Part shown: piece after piece, positions 1 to 6,489 of the stretch | Numbering within the stretch: the stretch's first letter is position 1 | How the letters are laid out: every line of letters starts with the position of its first letter | Assembly: GCA_902461985.1 (NCBI GenBank) | Contig: CABQAB010000049.1 | Span: forward strand, 1 to 10,178 | Reading direction: 5' to 3' | Length of the DNA: 10,178 nucleotides | Source: an uncultured Bacteroidales bacterium | GTDB taxonomy: Bacteria; Bacteroidota; Bacteroidia; Bacteroidales; UBA932 | The notes under the pieces: generated by a model | The model's database searches: none | Told to the model about the DNA's origin: nothing | Seen by the model: the letters and a program-made list of their open reading frames with translations, nothing else | Made by a program: the position numbers and the translations under genes

Positions 1-173
1 GTGACATCTCCGCCCAGGCGCCTGGCCGCCACTGCCTGATTGGCACCTTTGCCACCGCGCCCCATCTTGAACTCTCCACCGAGAATGGTCTCTCCGGGTG
101 CAGGCAGGCGGGATGCCCTGATGGTCATATCGGTATTGCTGCTTCCGATGACCAGAATCTTCCCTTTTGTCAT
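1..173 (-). CDS. rbsK: Ribokinase-like PfkB-family sugar kinase, N-terminal fragment
   Basis: This gene starts at the ATG at 173 and runs off the left edge, so only 57 codons are visible. The protein begins MTKGKILVIGSSNTDM, the first beta strand of the PfkB fold, with N13 and D15 where ribokinases contact ribose. Residues 40-52 read GGKGANQAVAARR, the family signature with the substrate-binding Gly-Gly-Lys and Asn. Ribokinase phosphorylates D-ribose to ribose 5-phosphate in the cytoplasm, feeding the pentose phosphate pathway. A LacI-family regulator lies immediately upstream on the same strand, with a likely operator in the 139-base gap, which fits a sugar-inducible kinase. The substrate-binding residues favour ribose, but most of the protein, including the ATP site and the catalytic Asp, is outside the window, so a related PfkB kinase for another sugar or nucleoside remains possible. 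Confidence 0.88.
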   Translation of the reverse strand, partial: MTKGKILVIGSSNTDMTIRASRLPAPGETILGGEFKMGRGGKGANQAVAARRLGGDV

Positions 174-209
174 TTGAACTTAGTTTTAGTGCTTTTCGTT
201 GCGAATAAC

Positions 210-227
210 AACAACGATTGCGTTGTT
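210..227. promoter_or_regulatory. Putative LacI-family operator (7+7 inverted repeat)
   Basis: AACAACG and CGTTGTT form a perfect inverted repeat around a 4-base centre (ATTG). The site lies between the LacI-type regulator gene and the kinase gene, just downstream of the proposed -7 box for the kinase, so a bound repressor would sit on the transcription start. LacI-family proteins bind palindromes of about this length through paired helix-turn-helix domains. The perfect repeat is seen in the sequence; that this regulator binds it is inferred from position. An extra CGTTG half-site lies at 198-202. Confidence 0.55.
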
Positions 228-233
228 TCTTGC

Positions 234-241
234 CAAAAGTA
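234..241 (-). promoter_or_regulatory. Putative -7 box of the kinase promoter
   Basis: On the minus strand these bases read TACTTTTG, an exact match to the Bacteroides -7 consensus TAnnTTTG. No clear TTG-type -33 element stands about 19 bases upstream, so the promoter may be weak or activator-assisted. The predicted start of transcription would fall at the edge of the inverted repeat at 210-227, giving a leader of roughly 55 bases before the kinase ATG. Confidence 0.5.
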
Positions 242-312
242 TGAAGATTGAACCCGGAATTTTCAGTTTATTCGGATTTTTTAGGGGTATGGTATGAAAA
301 TTTAGCGCAAAT

Positions 313-1359
313 TTAGTCGCAACATGGCGGACCTACAGACTCTCTCTGGACGAGTTTAGGGGCAAGCTGCAGTTCTGAACGGCCTTCATGAGTCCGGGCG
401 GAGGAAGAGTCAGCTCCCTTGCGCCGTTCAATTTTGGAAACTAAAATCCTGACAGCGAGTTTCGCCATATCCTCAACAGGCTGAATCACCCTGCTGACAG
501 GAGGCTCCATATAATCCAGATACACATTGTCATCGAAAGAAATCAGGGATATGTCTTCTGGAATCCCGAGACGGCTTTCCTTTATGGCCTTCAACGCTCC
601 AAGGGCGATGGTGTTGCTCAGAGCGAAGATTGCAGTAGGACGGGCCCCGGATGCCAACAGCAGTTTCGTCTCGACATACCCGTTCTGGACGGAGTAATCG
701 TTGCCGCTGACATGGATATATTCTTCCAGCCCCGCTTCTTTCATCGCGGCGACGTAGCCCTCGACCCTCTTCCTGTTGGGAACGGAGGAATTTATGCCCT
801 GGACACATGCTATGCGCCTGTGCCCGAATGACGCCAGGTGCCGGACAGCGCTCATTCCGCCCTGGTAGTTGTTGGCGGTCACATAAGAAAGCCATGAAGC
901 CTCGAAATAGCGGTCTATGAGCACTACCGGGAAATACATTTCGTCGGCCTGCTCCAGCTGGGAGGCGTCTTCTCCGCAGGGAGCGATGATGAGTCCGTCC
1001 ACTCCCCTCGATGCAAGCGAGCGTATGGTCTCTTTCTGGAAGCCTTCGTTTTCGGAGACATCCATCACCATTGTGGAATAGCCGTGCTGACGACATTCGG
1101 AAATCACTACCGCTGCAATGTCCGCAAAATATTTGTTGGCGACCGACGGCAGGACAAGGCCTATGATGTCGGTGCGGGATGTGCGCAGGCTGCGGGCGAG
1201 GGCGCTCGGAGTGTATTGGCAGCGCATGGCCTCGTTCATCACACGGTCGCGCGTGGCGTCGCTGATCCTGTACTTCTCGGCGTTGCCGCTGAGGACTCTG
1301 GAAACAGTGGTCATGGAAAGCCCGAGCCTCAGGGATATGGTCTGAAGTGTCTCTTTCAT
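313..1359 (-). CDS. LacI/GalR-family transcriptional regulator
   Basis: This is a 348-residue DNA-binding repressor of standard family length (about 330-350). Residues 5-25 form the helix-turn-helix (TISLRLGLSMTTVSRVLSG region), and residues 49-60 (YTPSALARSLRT) form the hinge helix that enters the minor groove. The rest is a periplasmic-binding-protein-like effector domain, with D149-R150, R196 or R198 and D276 at positions that typically hold the sugar ligand in this family. The tail after residue about 315 is low in complexity and ends in a Cys pair. The gene lies upstream of a ribokinase-like gene in the same direction, with a palindrome in between, so a role as its ribose-type repressor is the simplest reading. 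The effector cannot be proven from sequence. The start at 1359 places the HTH right at the N-terminus, as is usual. The 55 bases upstream, to the esterase stop, show no clear promoter, so read-through from the esterase is possible. Confidence 0.93.
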   Translation of the reverse strand: MKETLQTISLRLGLSMTTVSRVLSGNAEKYRISDATRDRVMNEAMRCQYTPSALARSLRTSRTDIIGLVLPSVANKYFADIAAVVISECRQHGYSTMVMDVSENEGFQKETIRSLASRGVDGLIIAPCGEDASQLEQADEMYFPVVLIDRYFEASWLSYVTANNYQGGMSAVRHLASFGHRRIACVQGINSSVPNRKRVEGYVAAMKEAGLEEYIHVSGNDYSVQNGYVETKLLLASGARPTAIFALSNTIALGALKAIKESRLGIPEDISLISFDDNVYLDYMEPPVSRVIQPVEDMAKLAVRILVSKIERRKGADSSSARTHEGRSELQLAPKLVQRESVGPPCCD

Positions 1360-1414
1360 AGTCTGGAAGTTTTATGACGGCGGTTCAGAAGCATCAGGGA
1401 TGCCGTATTCAGGA

Positions 1415-2374
1415 CTATCCCATTTGTTCCTGTCCCTTTTGTTCCTGTCCCTTTTGTTCCTGTCCCTTTTGTTCAAGGAACTCAAGTATCGCAGGCCAGA
1501 CTTCAGGGGCGTCTTCGAGCAGAAGCTCGTGGCGCAATCCAGGGAAAAGGCGGGAACTGACGTTGGTATATCCCCTTTTGCGCATGAACTCGACGGCTTT
1601 TTCGAAATCATCGTCACTGATACGGCACGGGTCGTCCGCACCTGAGACGAAAAGTATCGGCATATCCGGAGAGGACATTTTCCAGCCTTTGGGAGCGTAG
1701 CAGGCTTTCATGATGCGGAAAAGGTTGCGGAACCCGTTGGCAGTGAACGTGAATCCGCACAAATCGTCTTTTTCGTATTCTGCAACATTGTCCCTGTTCG
1801 CGCTCAGCCATGCGTGTCTGCCTTCTTCCGGGGTGAATCCGCGGTTGTAGTTTCCGAAAGCCATGTTGTCCAGTGACGAAGGCCTGTGATGGTCACCTTT
1901 GAAGAAGGATATAATCCCGGCAAAGGCGAGGGCCAGGGTTTTGAGAGGATTGTCCGAAGGGCAGCCGCAGACTATGAGGGCGTCTATGCAGTCGTCATAT
2001 TTGCGGGTGAATGCCCTTACGACCATAGAGCCCATGCTGTGCCCGAAAAGTGTGCACCCGAGTCCTGGATAATCGGCTTTGGCTCTGTCCTGCACCAATT
2101 TGAGATCTTCGACAAGGGCGACGGCACCGCCGGAATACATATAGCCGAGATCATCCTTGCACCTGACTGACTCTCCGTGCCCTCTATGGTCATGTATTAC
2201 ACAGACATAGCCGTTCGCGGAAAGGTACTCCATGAAAGGATAATAGCGTTCCTTGTGCTCTGCCATTCCGTGCGAAATCTGGAATATGCCTTTATAAGGC
2301 TTCGATTCCGGTTCGGTCACGGCTACCGCCAGTTCGAGGTTGTCATAAATTGATTTCAGTCTGAATGTCTTCAT
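1415..2374 (-). CDS. Alpha/beta hydrolase (Hydrolase_4, monoacylglycerol lipase/lysophospholipase-like)
   Basis: This is a cytoplasmic-looking serine hydrolase of 319 residues without a signal peptide. The HG dipeptide at 35-36 is in the oxyanion-hole position, DHRGHGES at 62-69 is the typical strand-turn of this family, and GHSMG at 111-115 carries the nucleophile Ser113. Asp248 (GADDP) and His282 (LRHE) complete the triad. Family members cleave monoacylglycerols or lysophospholipids to a fatty acid plus glycerol or a glycerophosphodiester. The reading frame is open up to 2500, but the ATG at 2374 is chosen because homology-like sequence begins there (MKTFRLKSIYDN) and the upstream 42 residues have no domain character. 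The C-terminus, residues 301-319, is a Glu/Gln/Lys/Gly repeat from a 15-base DNA tandem repeat and is not part of the hydrolase fold. The gene is divergent from glpK, which suggests but does not prove glycerol release as its role. Confidence 0.9.
   Translation of the reverse strand: MKTFRLKSIYDNLELAVAVTEPESKPYKGIFQISHGMAEHKERYYPFMEYLSANGYVCVIHDHRGHGESVRCKDDLGYMYSGGAVALVEDLKLVQDRAKADYPGLGCTLFGHSMGSMVVRAFTRKYDDCIDALIVCGCPSDNPLKTLALAFAGIISFFKGDHHRPSSLDNMAFGNYNRGFTPEEGRHAWLSANRDNVAEYEKDDLCGFTFTANGFRNLFRIMKACYAPKGWKMSSPDMPILFVSGADDPCRISDDDFEKAVEFMRKRGYTNVSSRLFPGLRHELLLEDAPEVWPAILEFLEQKGQEQKGQEQKGQEQMG
1419..1474. repeat. 15-base tandem repeat inside the esterase gene
   Basis: Three full 15-base units (CCCTTTTGTTCCTGT; the first copy has one T-to-A change) are followed by an 11-base partial unit. 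On the coding strand each unit adds the pentapeptide Glu-Gln-Lys-Gly-Gln in frame, and the array runs up to the stop codon. Near-identity at DNA level points to recent slippage rather than selection on an old peptide repeat. Gain or loss of a unit keeps the frame, so the tail length could vary between strains without inactivating the enzyme. Confidence 0.92.
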
Positions 2375-2485
2375 ATCATGTAGTTTTATCCGCAAATGAA
2401 ATAAAAAATTTTGATTTACAGGAGACAGCGTGCAATTTTTTAGCCTGAAATCATGCGCAAACACATAATTTTCATTTGAAATGGT

Positions 2486-2493
2486 TACTTTTG
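2486..2493 (+). promoter_or_regulatory. Putative -7 box of the glpK promoter
   Basis: TACTTTTG matches the Bacteroides -7 consensus TAnnTTTG and lies 19 bases before the glpK ATG at 2513, implying a leader of only about 10-15 bases. No good -33 element is visible at the expected spacing. The 138-base gap between the divergent start codons (2375-2512) also holds a 9-base inverted pair, CAAATGAAA at 2393-2401 and TTTCATTTG at 2470-2478, one near each gene, which could be shared regulator half-sites. The region is AT-rich, so this pair may be chance. Confidence 0.4.
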
Positions 2494-2512
2494 GGGACAA
2501 AAATTGACCGAC

Positions 2513-3982
2513 ATGAAAAAATACATCCTGGCATTGGATCAGGGAACCAGCAGTTCAAGGGCTATAGTATTCGATTCGGATTCCCGTCAGATTGCCGTGA
2601 GCCAGAAGGAGTTCCCGCAGCATTTCCCACGTAACGGATGGGTGGAGCACGACCCGGAGGATATATGGGAATCGCAGAAATGTGTCATGGAAGAGGTCGT
2701 ACGGCAGGTCGGGGTTGAGAATATAGCCGCAATCGGCATCACCAACCAGAGGGAGACGACTGTTGTCTGGGACGCAGAGACCGGCAAGGCAGTATGCAAT
2801 GCCATTGTATGGCAGGACAGGAGGACTGCGGAATATTGCTCACGCCTGTCCGAGGAAGGATATGACGAGTTCATACGCAGCCGCACGGGACTGCTCCCGG
2901 ATTCATATTTTTCAGGCAGCAAGCTGAAATGGATTTTAGACAATGTGGAAGGGGCGAGGGAAAGGGCTGAAAAAGGGGAACTGCTGTTCGGCACCGTCGA
3001 TTCCTATTTGGTATGGCGGCTGACGGGCGGGAAAGTACATGTTACCGACGTTACCAACGCATCAAGGACTATGCTCTTCAATATTCACACCTTGGACTGG
3101 GATGAGGATTTACTGGAGATGACTGACATTCCCCGCAGAATGTTGCCTCAGGTGAAATCCTCTTCGGAGGTCTATGGTTACGCGCTTGTAAACGGGGTGG
3201 AAATCCCTGTCGCAGGCATCATAGGCGACCAGCAGGCTGCACTTTTCGGGCAGCTGTGCGTGGAAGAAGGCGATATCAAGAACACATACGGCACCGGATG
3301 TTTCCTGCTGATGAACACGGGGAAGAAGGCTGTGGAGTCGTCAAACAGGCTGTTGACCACTGTGGCATGGAAAATAGGAGAAGAGGTGAACTATGCCTTG
3401 GAGGGCAGCGTATTCGTGGCCGGAGCCGCCGTGCAGTGGCTCCGGGACAATCTTGGAATAATAAAGACGAGCGCGGAAATAGAGGAACTTGCATCACGCG
3501 TGCCTGACAGCGGAGGGGTGCGCTTCGTGCCTGCCCTGACCGGACTTGGCGCACCCTACTGGGAGCCGTCAGCCCGCGGTTGTATCTTGGGCATAAGCCG
3601 TGGCACTACCGCGGCACACATCGCCCGTGCCGCCCTTGACGGCATAGCCTGCCAGGTCGCCGACGTGGTGCGCTCCATGCAGCGGGACTCAAGGATTCCG
3701 CTTTCACATCTGAAAGTGGACGGCGGAGCGTCCGCGAACGACCTGCTTATGCAGATTCAGGCGGATGTGCTCGGGATAAGTGTGCTCAGGCCTCAGGAGA
3801 GGGAGACGACCGCTCTCGGAGCCTGCTATATGGCAGGACTTGCCATAGGTTTATGGTCCGGCACCGGCGAACTCAAAGACCGCTGGCGTCTCGACCGCCG
3901 ATTTGACAGCAAAAGCACTCCCGCCCAACGCCACGCTGCCGAAACGGCCTGGCTCTCAGCCGTCCGTTCCGCCACGAAGTAG
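2513..3982 (+). CDS. glpK: Glycerol kinase
   Basis: GlpK transfers phosphate from ATP to glycerol, giving sn-glycerol 3-phosphate for glycolysis or lipid synthesis, in the cytoplasm. The 489-residue protein is the normal length for this FGGY-family kinase. It opens with the phosphate-binding loop [15 protein letters not shown] (residues 6-20). Glycerol-contacting residues are present: R80-E81 in TNQRETT, W100 in IVWQDRR, Y132, and D239 in [12 protein letters not shown]. Both FGGY signatures are visible, around residues 134-144 ([11 protein letters not shown]) and in the [17 protein letters not shown] stretch. ATG 2513 is preferred to the in-frame TTG at 2504, since [12 protein letters not shown] is the usual start. 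No glycerol facilitator (glpF) or glycerol-3-phosphate dehydrogenase gene is adjacent, so it is a single-gene unit, divergent from a lipase-like gene and convergent with the DUF2490 gene 38 bases away. Confidence 0.97.
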   Translation: MKKYILALDQGTSSSRAIVFDSDSRQIAVSQKEFPQHFPRNGWVEHDPEDIWESQKCVMEEVVRQVGVENIAAIGITNQRETTVVWDAETGKAVCNAIVWQDRRTAEYCSRLSEEGYDEFIRSRTGLLPDSYFSGSKLKWILDNVEGARERAEKGELLFGTVDSYLVWRLTGGKVHVTDVTNASRTMLFNIHTLDWDEDLLEMTDIPRRMLPQVKSSSEVYGYALVNGVEIPVAGIIGDQQAALFGQLCVEEGDIKNTYGTGCFLLMNTGKKAVESSNRLLTTVAWKIGEEVNYALEGSVFVAGAAVQWLRDNLGIIKTSAEIEELASRVPDSGGVRFVPALTGLGAPYWEPSARGCILGISRGTTAAHIARAALDGIACQVADVVRSMQRDSRIPLSHLKVDGGASANDLLMQIQADVLGISVLRPQERETTALGACYMAGLAIGLWSGTGELKDRWRLDRRFDSKSTPAQRHAAETAWLSAVRSATK

Positions 3983-4020
3983 AGATTCAGGACAGACTTT
4001 TGAGTCAGCCCCGAACTAAG

Positions 4021-4869
4021 TTAAAAGGAAAATTTGTAGCCGAGGGAGAGGGCCATGTCGGATGCAGTCTCCCATGATGCGGCCTTGAGTTTTGTACCCT
4101 CTTTGTTCGTGTCTATTTCAAGACCGTGTGTCCAGTGATATAGAGCGCAGAAATCTATGCTGTGGTTGCGGGTGATTTTCCATTCCACACCTAAGACTGT
4201 GCGGACGCGGTTGATGTAGGCTGTCTTGTAACCGATAAACTGATAATCGGTCCACTTCTGTCCCGCCTCGTTCCATGTGGCATTGAAGGACGGATCATTG
4301 AAACAGTTCCTCAACTCAACGTAAGCATACGGTTCCCAATGGGCGAAACCACGGTAACTAACCTTGAAACGGGATTTCAGTTCGAGAGCGTTCGGGCAGT
4401 CCTGGTAGGGATTCGCGCCGGTTTTATGGGTCATTTCGAGGGATTCCCTCAAAGTCAGGTGCCACATTCCGGCATCGTACATTCCGGTCAGGTGCAAAGA
4501 TGCACGGTGGCGCGGGCTGAAGGAGCCGTCTGACGACTTATAGTGACCGATGAAGGTATATGCGACACCGGCACGGAAATAATTGCAGACCTTGTAAGAC
4601 AGTCCCAAACTTGCCTGATGTCTTTCGACCGCAGCAAAATTGTTATGTGTCCTGAGTTCGTATTCGGCATCCAGCCGCAACCCTTTGAAGATTTTCCAGT
4701 CCAGTCCTGCCGAGAAACGTCCTGTAAAGCCGAACTCATCGTCCCTGACTGTCGGCACCCCCTCCGGAATCTGGGCCATGGCCGAAATGGAAACAAATGA
4801 AAGGATTGCGCTTATGACAAATGCGCGGACAGCTCTGGTGCTGAAAATGCGTGGTTCTGCAGAAATCAT
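4021..4869 (-). CDS. DUF2490-type outer-membrane beta-barrel protein
   Basis: The 282-residue product has a basic N-terminus and hydrophobic core (residues 12-30) ending AMA-Q, a plausible signal peptidase I site after residue 32. The mature part alternates polar and hydrophobic residues in short strands, for example LRLDAEYELR, FRAGVAYTF, WHLTLRESLEM and RTVLGVEWKI, and ends YKFSF. A final Phe is the usual outer-membrane barrel assembly signal. The pattern (WKIFKGLRLDAEYELR, LSYKVCNYFRAGVAY, LALGYKF-like end) matches the DUF2490 family of Bacteroidota, whose function is not known. The gene is transcribed from its own promoter region at 4908-4999 and converges on glpK with a 38-base gap lacking a clear terminator. 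Barrel and signal peptide are well supported; the family name is recognised by pattern only. Confidence 0.82.
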   Translation of the reverse strand: MISAEPRIFSTRAVRAFVISAILSFVSISAMAQIPEGVPTVRDDEFGFTGRFSAGLDWKIFKGLRLDAEYELRTHNNFAAVERHQASLGLSYKVCNYFRAGVAYTFIGHYKSSDGSFSPRHRASLHLTGMYDAGMWHLTLRESLEMTHKTGANPYQDCPNALELKSRFKVSYRGFAHWEPYAYVELRNCFNDPSFNATWNEAGQKWTDYQFIGYKTAYINRVRTVLGVEWKITRNHSIDFCALYHWTHGLEIDTNKEGTKLKAASWETASDMALSLGYKFSF

Positions 4870-4907
4870 GATTGGTTTCGTCTTGTTTGTGGTCGTTTAT
4901 ACGAAAA

Positions 4908-4940
4908 ATGTCCCGCAAATTTAAACAATTTCCGGGACAT
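4908..4940. promoter_or_regulatory. 33-base near-perfect palindrome over the DUF2490 promoter
   Basis: Arms ATGTCCCGCAAATT (4908-4921) and AATTTCCGGGACAT (4927-4940) pair at 13 of 14 positions; the only mismatch is 4916/4932. The palindrome contains the whole proposed -7 box of the DUF2490 gene and reaches the predicted transcription start, so it is placed where a dimeric repressor would block polymerase. It is unlikely to act as an RNA hairpin because most of it lies upstream of the predicted start. No candidate regulator gene is next to it. Confidence 0.7.
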
Positions 4941-4946
4941 GCCAAT
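4916..4946 (-). promoter_or_regulatory. Putative promoter of the DUF2490 gene
   Basis: On the minus strand a TAAATTTG box (4923 to 4916) matches the Bacteroides -7 consensus TAnnTTTG, and ATTG (4946 to 4943) lies 19 bases upstream where the -33 TTG element is expected. Transcription would begin near 4908, about 40 bases before the ATG at 4869. This is the best-formed promoter in the window. Confidence 0.6.
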
Positions 4947-4999
4947 TTCATCCGAAACATGACAATCAGAAAAGTAGCTTCTGTCCGAAATATGGCAGT
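4931..4999. repeat. Three 16-base direct repeats upstream of the DUF2490 gene
   Basis: Copies are TCCGGGACATGCCAAT (4931-4946), TCCGAAACATGACAAT (4951-4966) and TCCGAAATATGGCAGT (4984-4999). Neighbouring copies share 13 of 16 bases; the first and third share 11. The first two are spaced exactly 20 bases apart, close to two helical turns, and the third is 33 bases further on. The first copy overlaps the right arm of the palindrome at 4908-4940. They look like sites for a cooperatively binding activator upstream of the -33 element, but no binding protein can be named. Confidence 0.55.
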
Positions 5000-5023
5000 A
5001 TGTTGAAAAAATATGCCTCTGGC

Positions 5024-5063
5024 ACCGCTCTGTGCGGTAGTCAAAATTTCTTTAACTACCGCA
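5024..5063. repeat. Overlapping inverted repeats with two alternative foldings
   Basis: TGCGGTAGT (5033-5041) is perfectly complementary to ACTACCGCA (5055-5063), and its GCGGT part can instead pair with ACCGC at 5024-5028. The two hairpins exclude each other. The site lies past the PUL terminator and upstream of the DUF2490 promoter. It is not followed by a T-run on either strand, so it is not a standard terminator. Its role is unknown. Confidence 0.5.
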
Positions 5064-5100
5064 TCAGCCGCCAGTTCTCTACACAAACGGGCAGACCCTA

Positions 5101-5138
5101 AAAGAAGACCCGCCCCGAAAAAGACTTTCGGGGCGGGC
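5101..5138 (-). terminator. Rho-independent terminator of the PUL operon
   Basis: A perfect 12-base stem (CCCGCCCCGAAA at 5110-5121 with TTTCGGGGCGGG at 5127-5138) has a 5-base loop. Read in the minus direction the stem is followed by TCTTCTTTT, the T-rich tail expected of an intrinsic terminator. It lies 84 bases past the stop of the last PUL gene. The rest of the 352-base gap between the flanking genes (4870-5221) holds the DUF2490 control elements and a small 6-base hairpin at 5191-5209, and no convincing small gene. Confidence 0.9.
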
Positions 5139-5221
5139 TTATTGGATGACAATGTCGTGACTTTTAAGTCAGTCCGTCATTGATCGGCGATTCCCTTGAT
5201 TACAGGGAAGCGGCCGCCAGA

Positions 5222-6448
5222 TTATTCGAAGAGTACGAATTCATTTACGAAAGCACCGTAATAAATGTCGTAGTAGTACTCGTACCAGTAGTCTTGCTGT
5301 TCCTCATCGAATTTCCTGACATAATTTCCATCTTCATCTGTTACATAATTACCAGACTCATCCGTTTCATATACACTGCCGACATACAATGTGGCAGGAA
5401 GGATGATCATAGCGCTCACCTTACGGCCGGCGAGTTTTTCAGTAAGATCGATATTGTAAGTCGAATAATCCGGCTTGGTAATGAGGAAGTCAGCTGGAGA
5501 AGGCTGGTTTTCGGGAACTGACTCGACCTCACCCTCTATAAGAGAGACCTGCTGATATATATACTCGTCCGTACTATAACTGTACTCTTTATCCCATGTG
5601 TAATCATCTTCACCCTCATACTTGAACATGATGGAAAGCCTGCGCGGACGGTATCCGTACCAGTCAGAATCAGGATCAGCCGCCACAGTAAGCCCTTTGA
5701 GGGCCACAGCCTCGTTGAACACAACTTCTGCAAAACAACCATAATAGTAACTGTTGTCAGTGGCAAAGCCGTTGGAACTATCATACACAGTGGAATACCA
5801 GCCGGTAGAAAGGTCACCGTCAAAAGCCTCGGCGACAGTCTCCCCTTCATATTCCCATCCGACATAGCTCTCCAATGCGCCTACAGTATAGCGGTCGGAA
5901 GAAATCTTGGTCCAGCCCTCAGGAGTGTCAGCCTTGTTGATATTCCTTATGAACCTTACGGTGACGGTGTTTGCTGTCGCGCTCACCTCAGTATTGTCGG
6001 ACGTAGCTTCAATCGTCAGAGGCAGGACATAGATTCCGGCTTCAGGCATGGCCTCCGCATTGATTGTGACAAGGAAAGTCTCAGCGGCCTCTTTTGCACC
6101 TGCTGCGATTTCTGCTGTTGCGCGGACAAGGCTGTAGCCTTCTTCAGGCATCCTTGTAGCATTTGAAGGAACTTTGCTGAAATCGGCCTTCAAAGTTGCT
6201 GAAGCGGCGTTCTTGACCTCGGCGTTGGAACAGAGTTTCAGACTGATTTCATTAGTACCGACAGTCTCGGTCTTCCCTGTAAGTTCATCAACAGTAAGAG
6301 AGTAATACACCTCGTTGCTGACAGGCAGGCCGGTAGTGAGATAGATTGAGTCATTCACTACGGTTCCTGCATCAGGCTCTTTTTCACAGGAAACGAAAAG
6401 CAGTCCTGCCGCAAGGGCAAGGGCGGAAATACTTAAAATCTTTTTCAT
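5222..6448 (-). CDS. DUF1735 and discoidin-like surface lipoprotein of the PUL
   Basis: The 408-residue product has a lipoprotein signal with the lipid-bearing Cys at 21 (LLFVSC), followed by EKEPD, an acidic stretch of the type that sends Bacteroidota lipoproteins to the cell surface. Residues about 30-170 resemble the DUF1735 (BT_3987-type N-terminal) beta-sandwich domain. Residues about 190-408 resemble an F5/8-type-C (discoidin) fold: AEAFDGDLSTGWYS at 207-220 is the typical entry motif and VNEFVLFE ends the domain. A Tyr-rich segment (386-397) and an 8-residue tandem repeat (362-377) lie near the C-terminus. As last gene before the terminator, 41 bases after the DUF1735-LamG gene, it is best read as a surface glycan-binding protein that helps capture the PUL substrate. 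Carbohydrate binding is inferred from fold and context; domain names are by pattern. Confidence 0.8.
   Translation of the reverse strand: MKKILSISALALAAGLLFVSCEKEPDAGTVVNDSIYLTTGLPVSNEVYYSLTVDELTGKTETVGTNEISLKLCSNAEVKNAASATLKADFSKVPSNATRMPEEGYSLVRATAEIAAGAKEAAETFLVTINAEAMPEAGIYVLPLTIEATSDNTEVSATANTVTVRFIRNINKADTPEGWTKISSDRYTVGALESYVGWEYEGETVAEAFDGDLSTGWYSTVYDSSNGFATDNSYYYGCFAEVVFNEAVALKGLTVAADPDSDWYGYRPRRLSIMFKYEGEDDYTWDKEYSYSTDEYIYQQVSLIEGEVESVPENQPSPADFLITKPDYSTYNIDLTEKLAGRKVSAMIILPATLYVGSVYETDESGNYVTDEDGNYVRKFDEEQQDYWYEYYYDIYYGAFVNEFVLFE
5318..5365. repeat. 24-base tandem duplication in the discoidin-like gene
   Basis: Two adjacent 24-base units encode TDESGNYV and TDEDGNYV (residues 362-377). 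The peptide copies differ by one residue while the DNA copies differ at several bases, so this is an older duplication than the one in the esterase gene. The Asp/Glu-Gly-Asn turns would add an acidic loop just before the Tyr-rich last strands of the domain. Confidence 0.75.
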
Positions 6449-6489
6449 AAAATTGTGTATTAAGTGGTTTATAACTGAATTGTCATAAT

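Noticed and set aside
258..302. Terminator for the LacI-type gene (AATTTTCA/TGAAAATT pair)
   Set aside because: The 8-base arms are AT-rich and separated by 29 bases with no T-tract after the stem; likely chance in AT-rich DNA.
1391..1403. Small hairpin GCATC-AGG-GATGC between the esterase and LacI-type genes
   Set aside because: It has a five-base stem with a 3-base loop and no T-rich tail, so it does not support a terminator.
1372..1645. Open frames on both strands over the 15-base repeat, with periodic peptides
   Set aside because: They are by-products of a repeat whose length is a multiple of three, lying inside the well-supported esterase gene.
2375..2500. N-terminal extension of the esterase by 42 residues
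   Set aside because: The frame is open, but the extension has no domain or signal character, and the family-like sequence starts at the ATG at 2374. It would also overlap the glpK promoter region.
3983..4020. Bidirectional terminator between glpK and the DUF2490 gene
   Set aside because: Only a 4-base GACT/AGTC stem is present, with no GC-rich stem or T-run; too weak to call.
5180..5521. Plus-strand open frame with hydrophobic segments
   Set aside because: It is antisense to the discoidin-like lipoprotein gene, starts at a TTG and matches no family; its hydrophobicity comes from the complement of acidic and Tyr codons.
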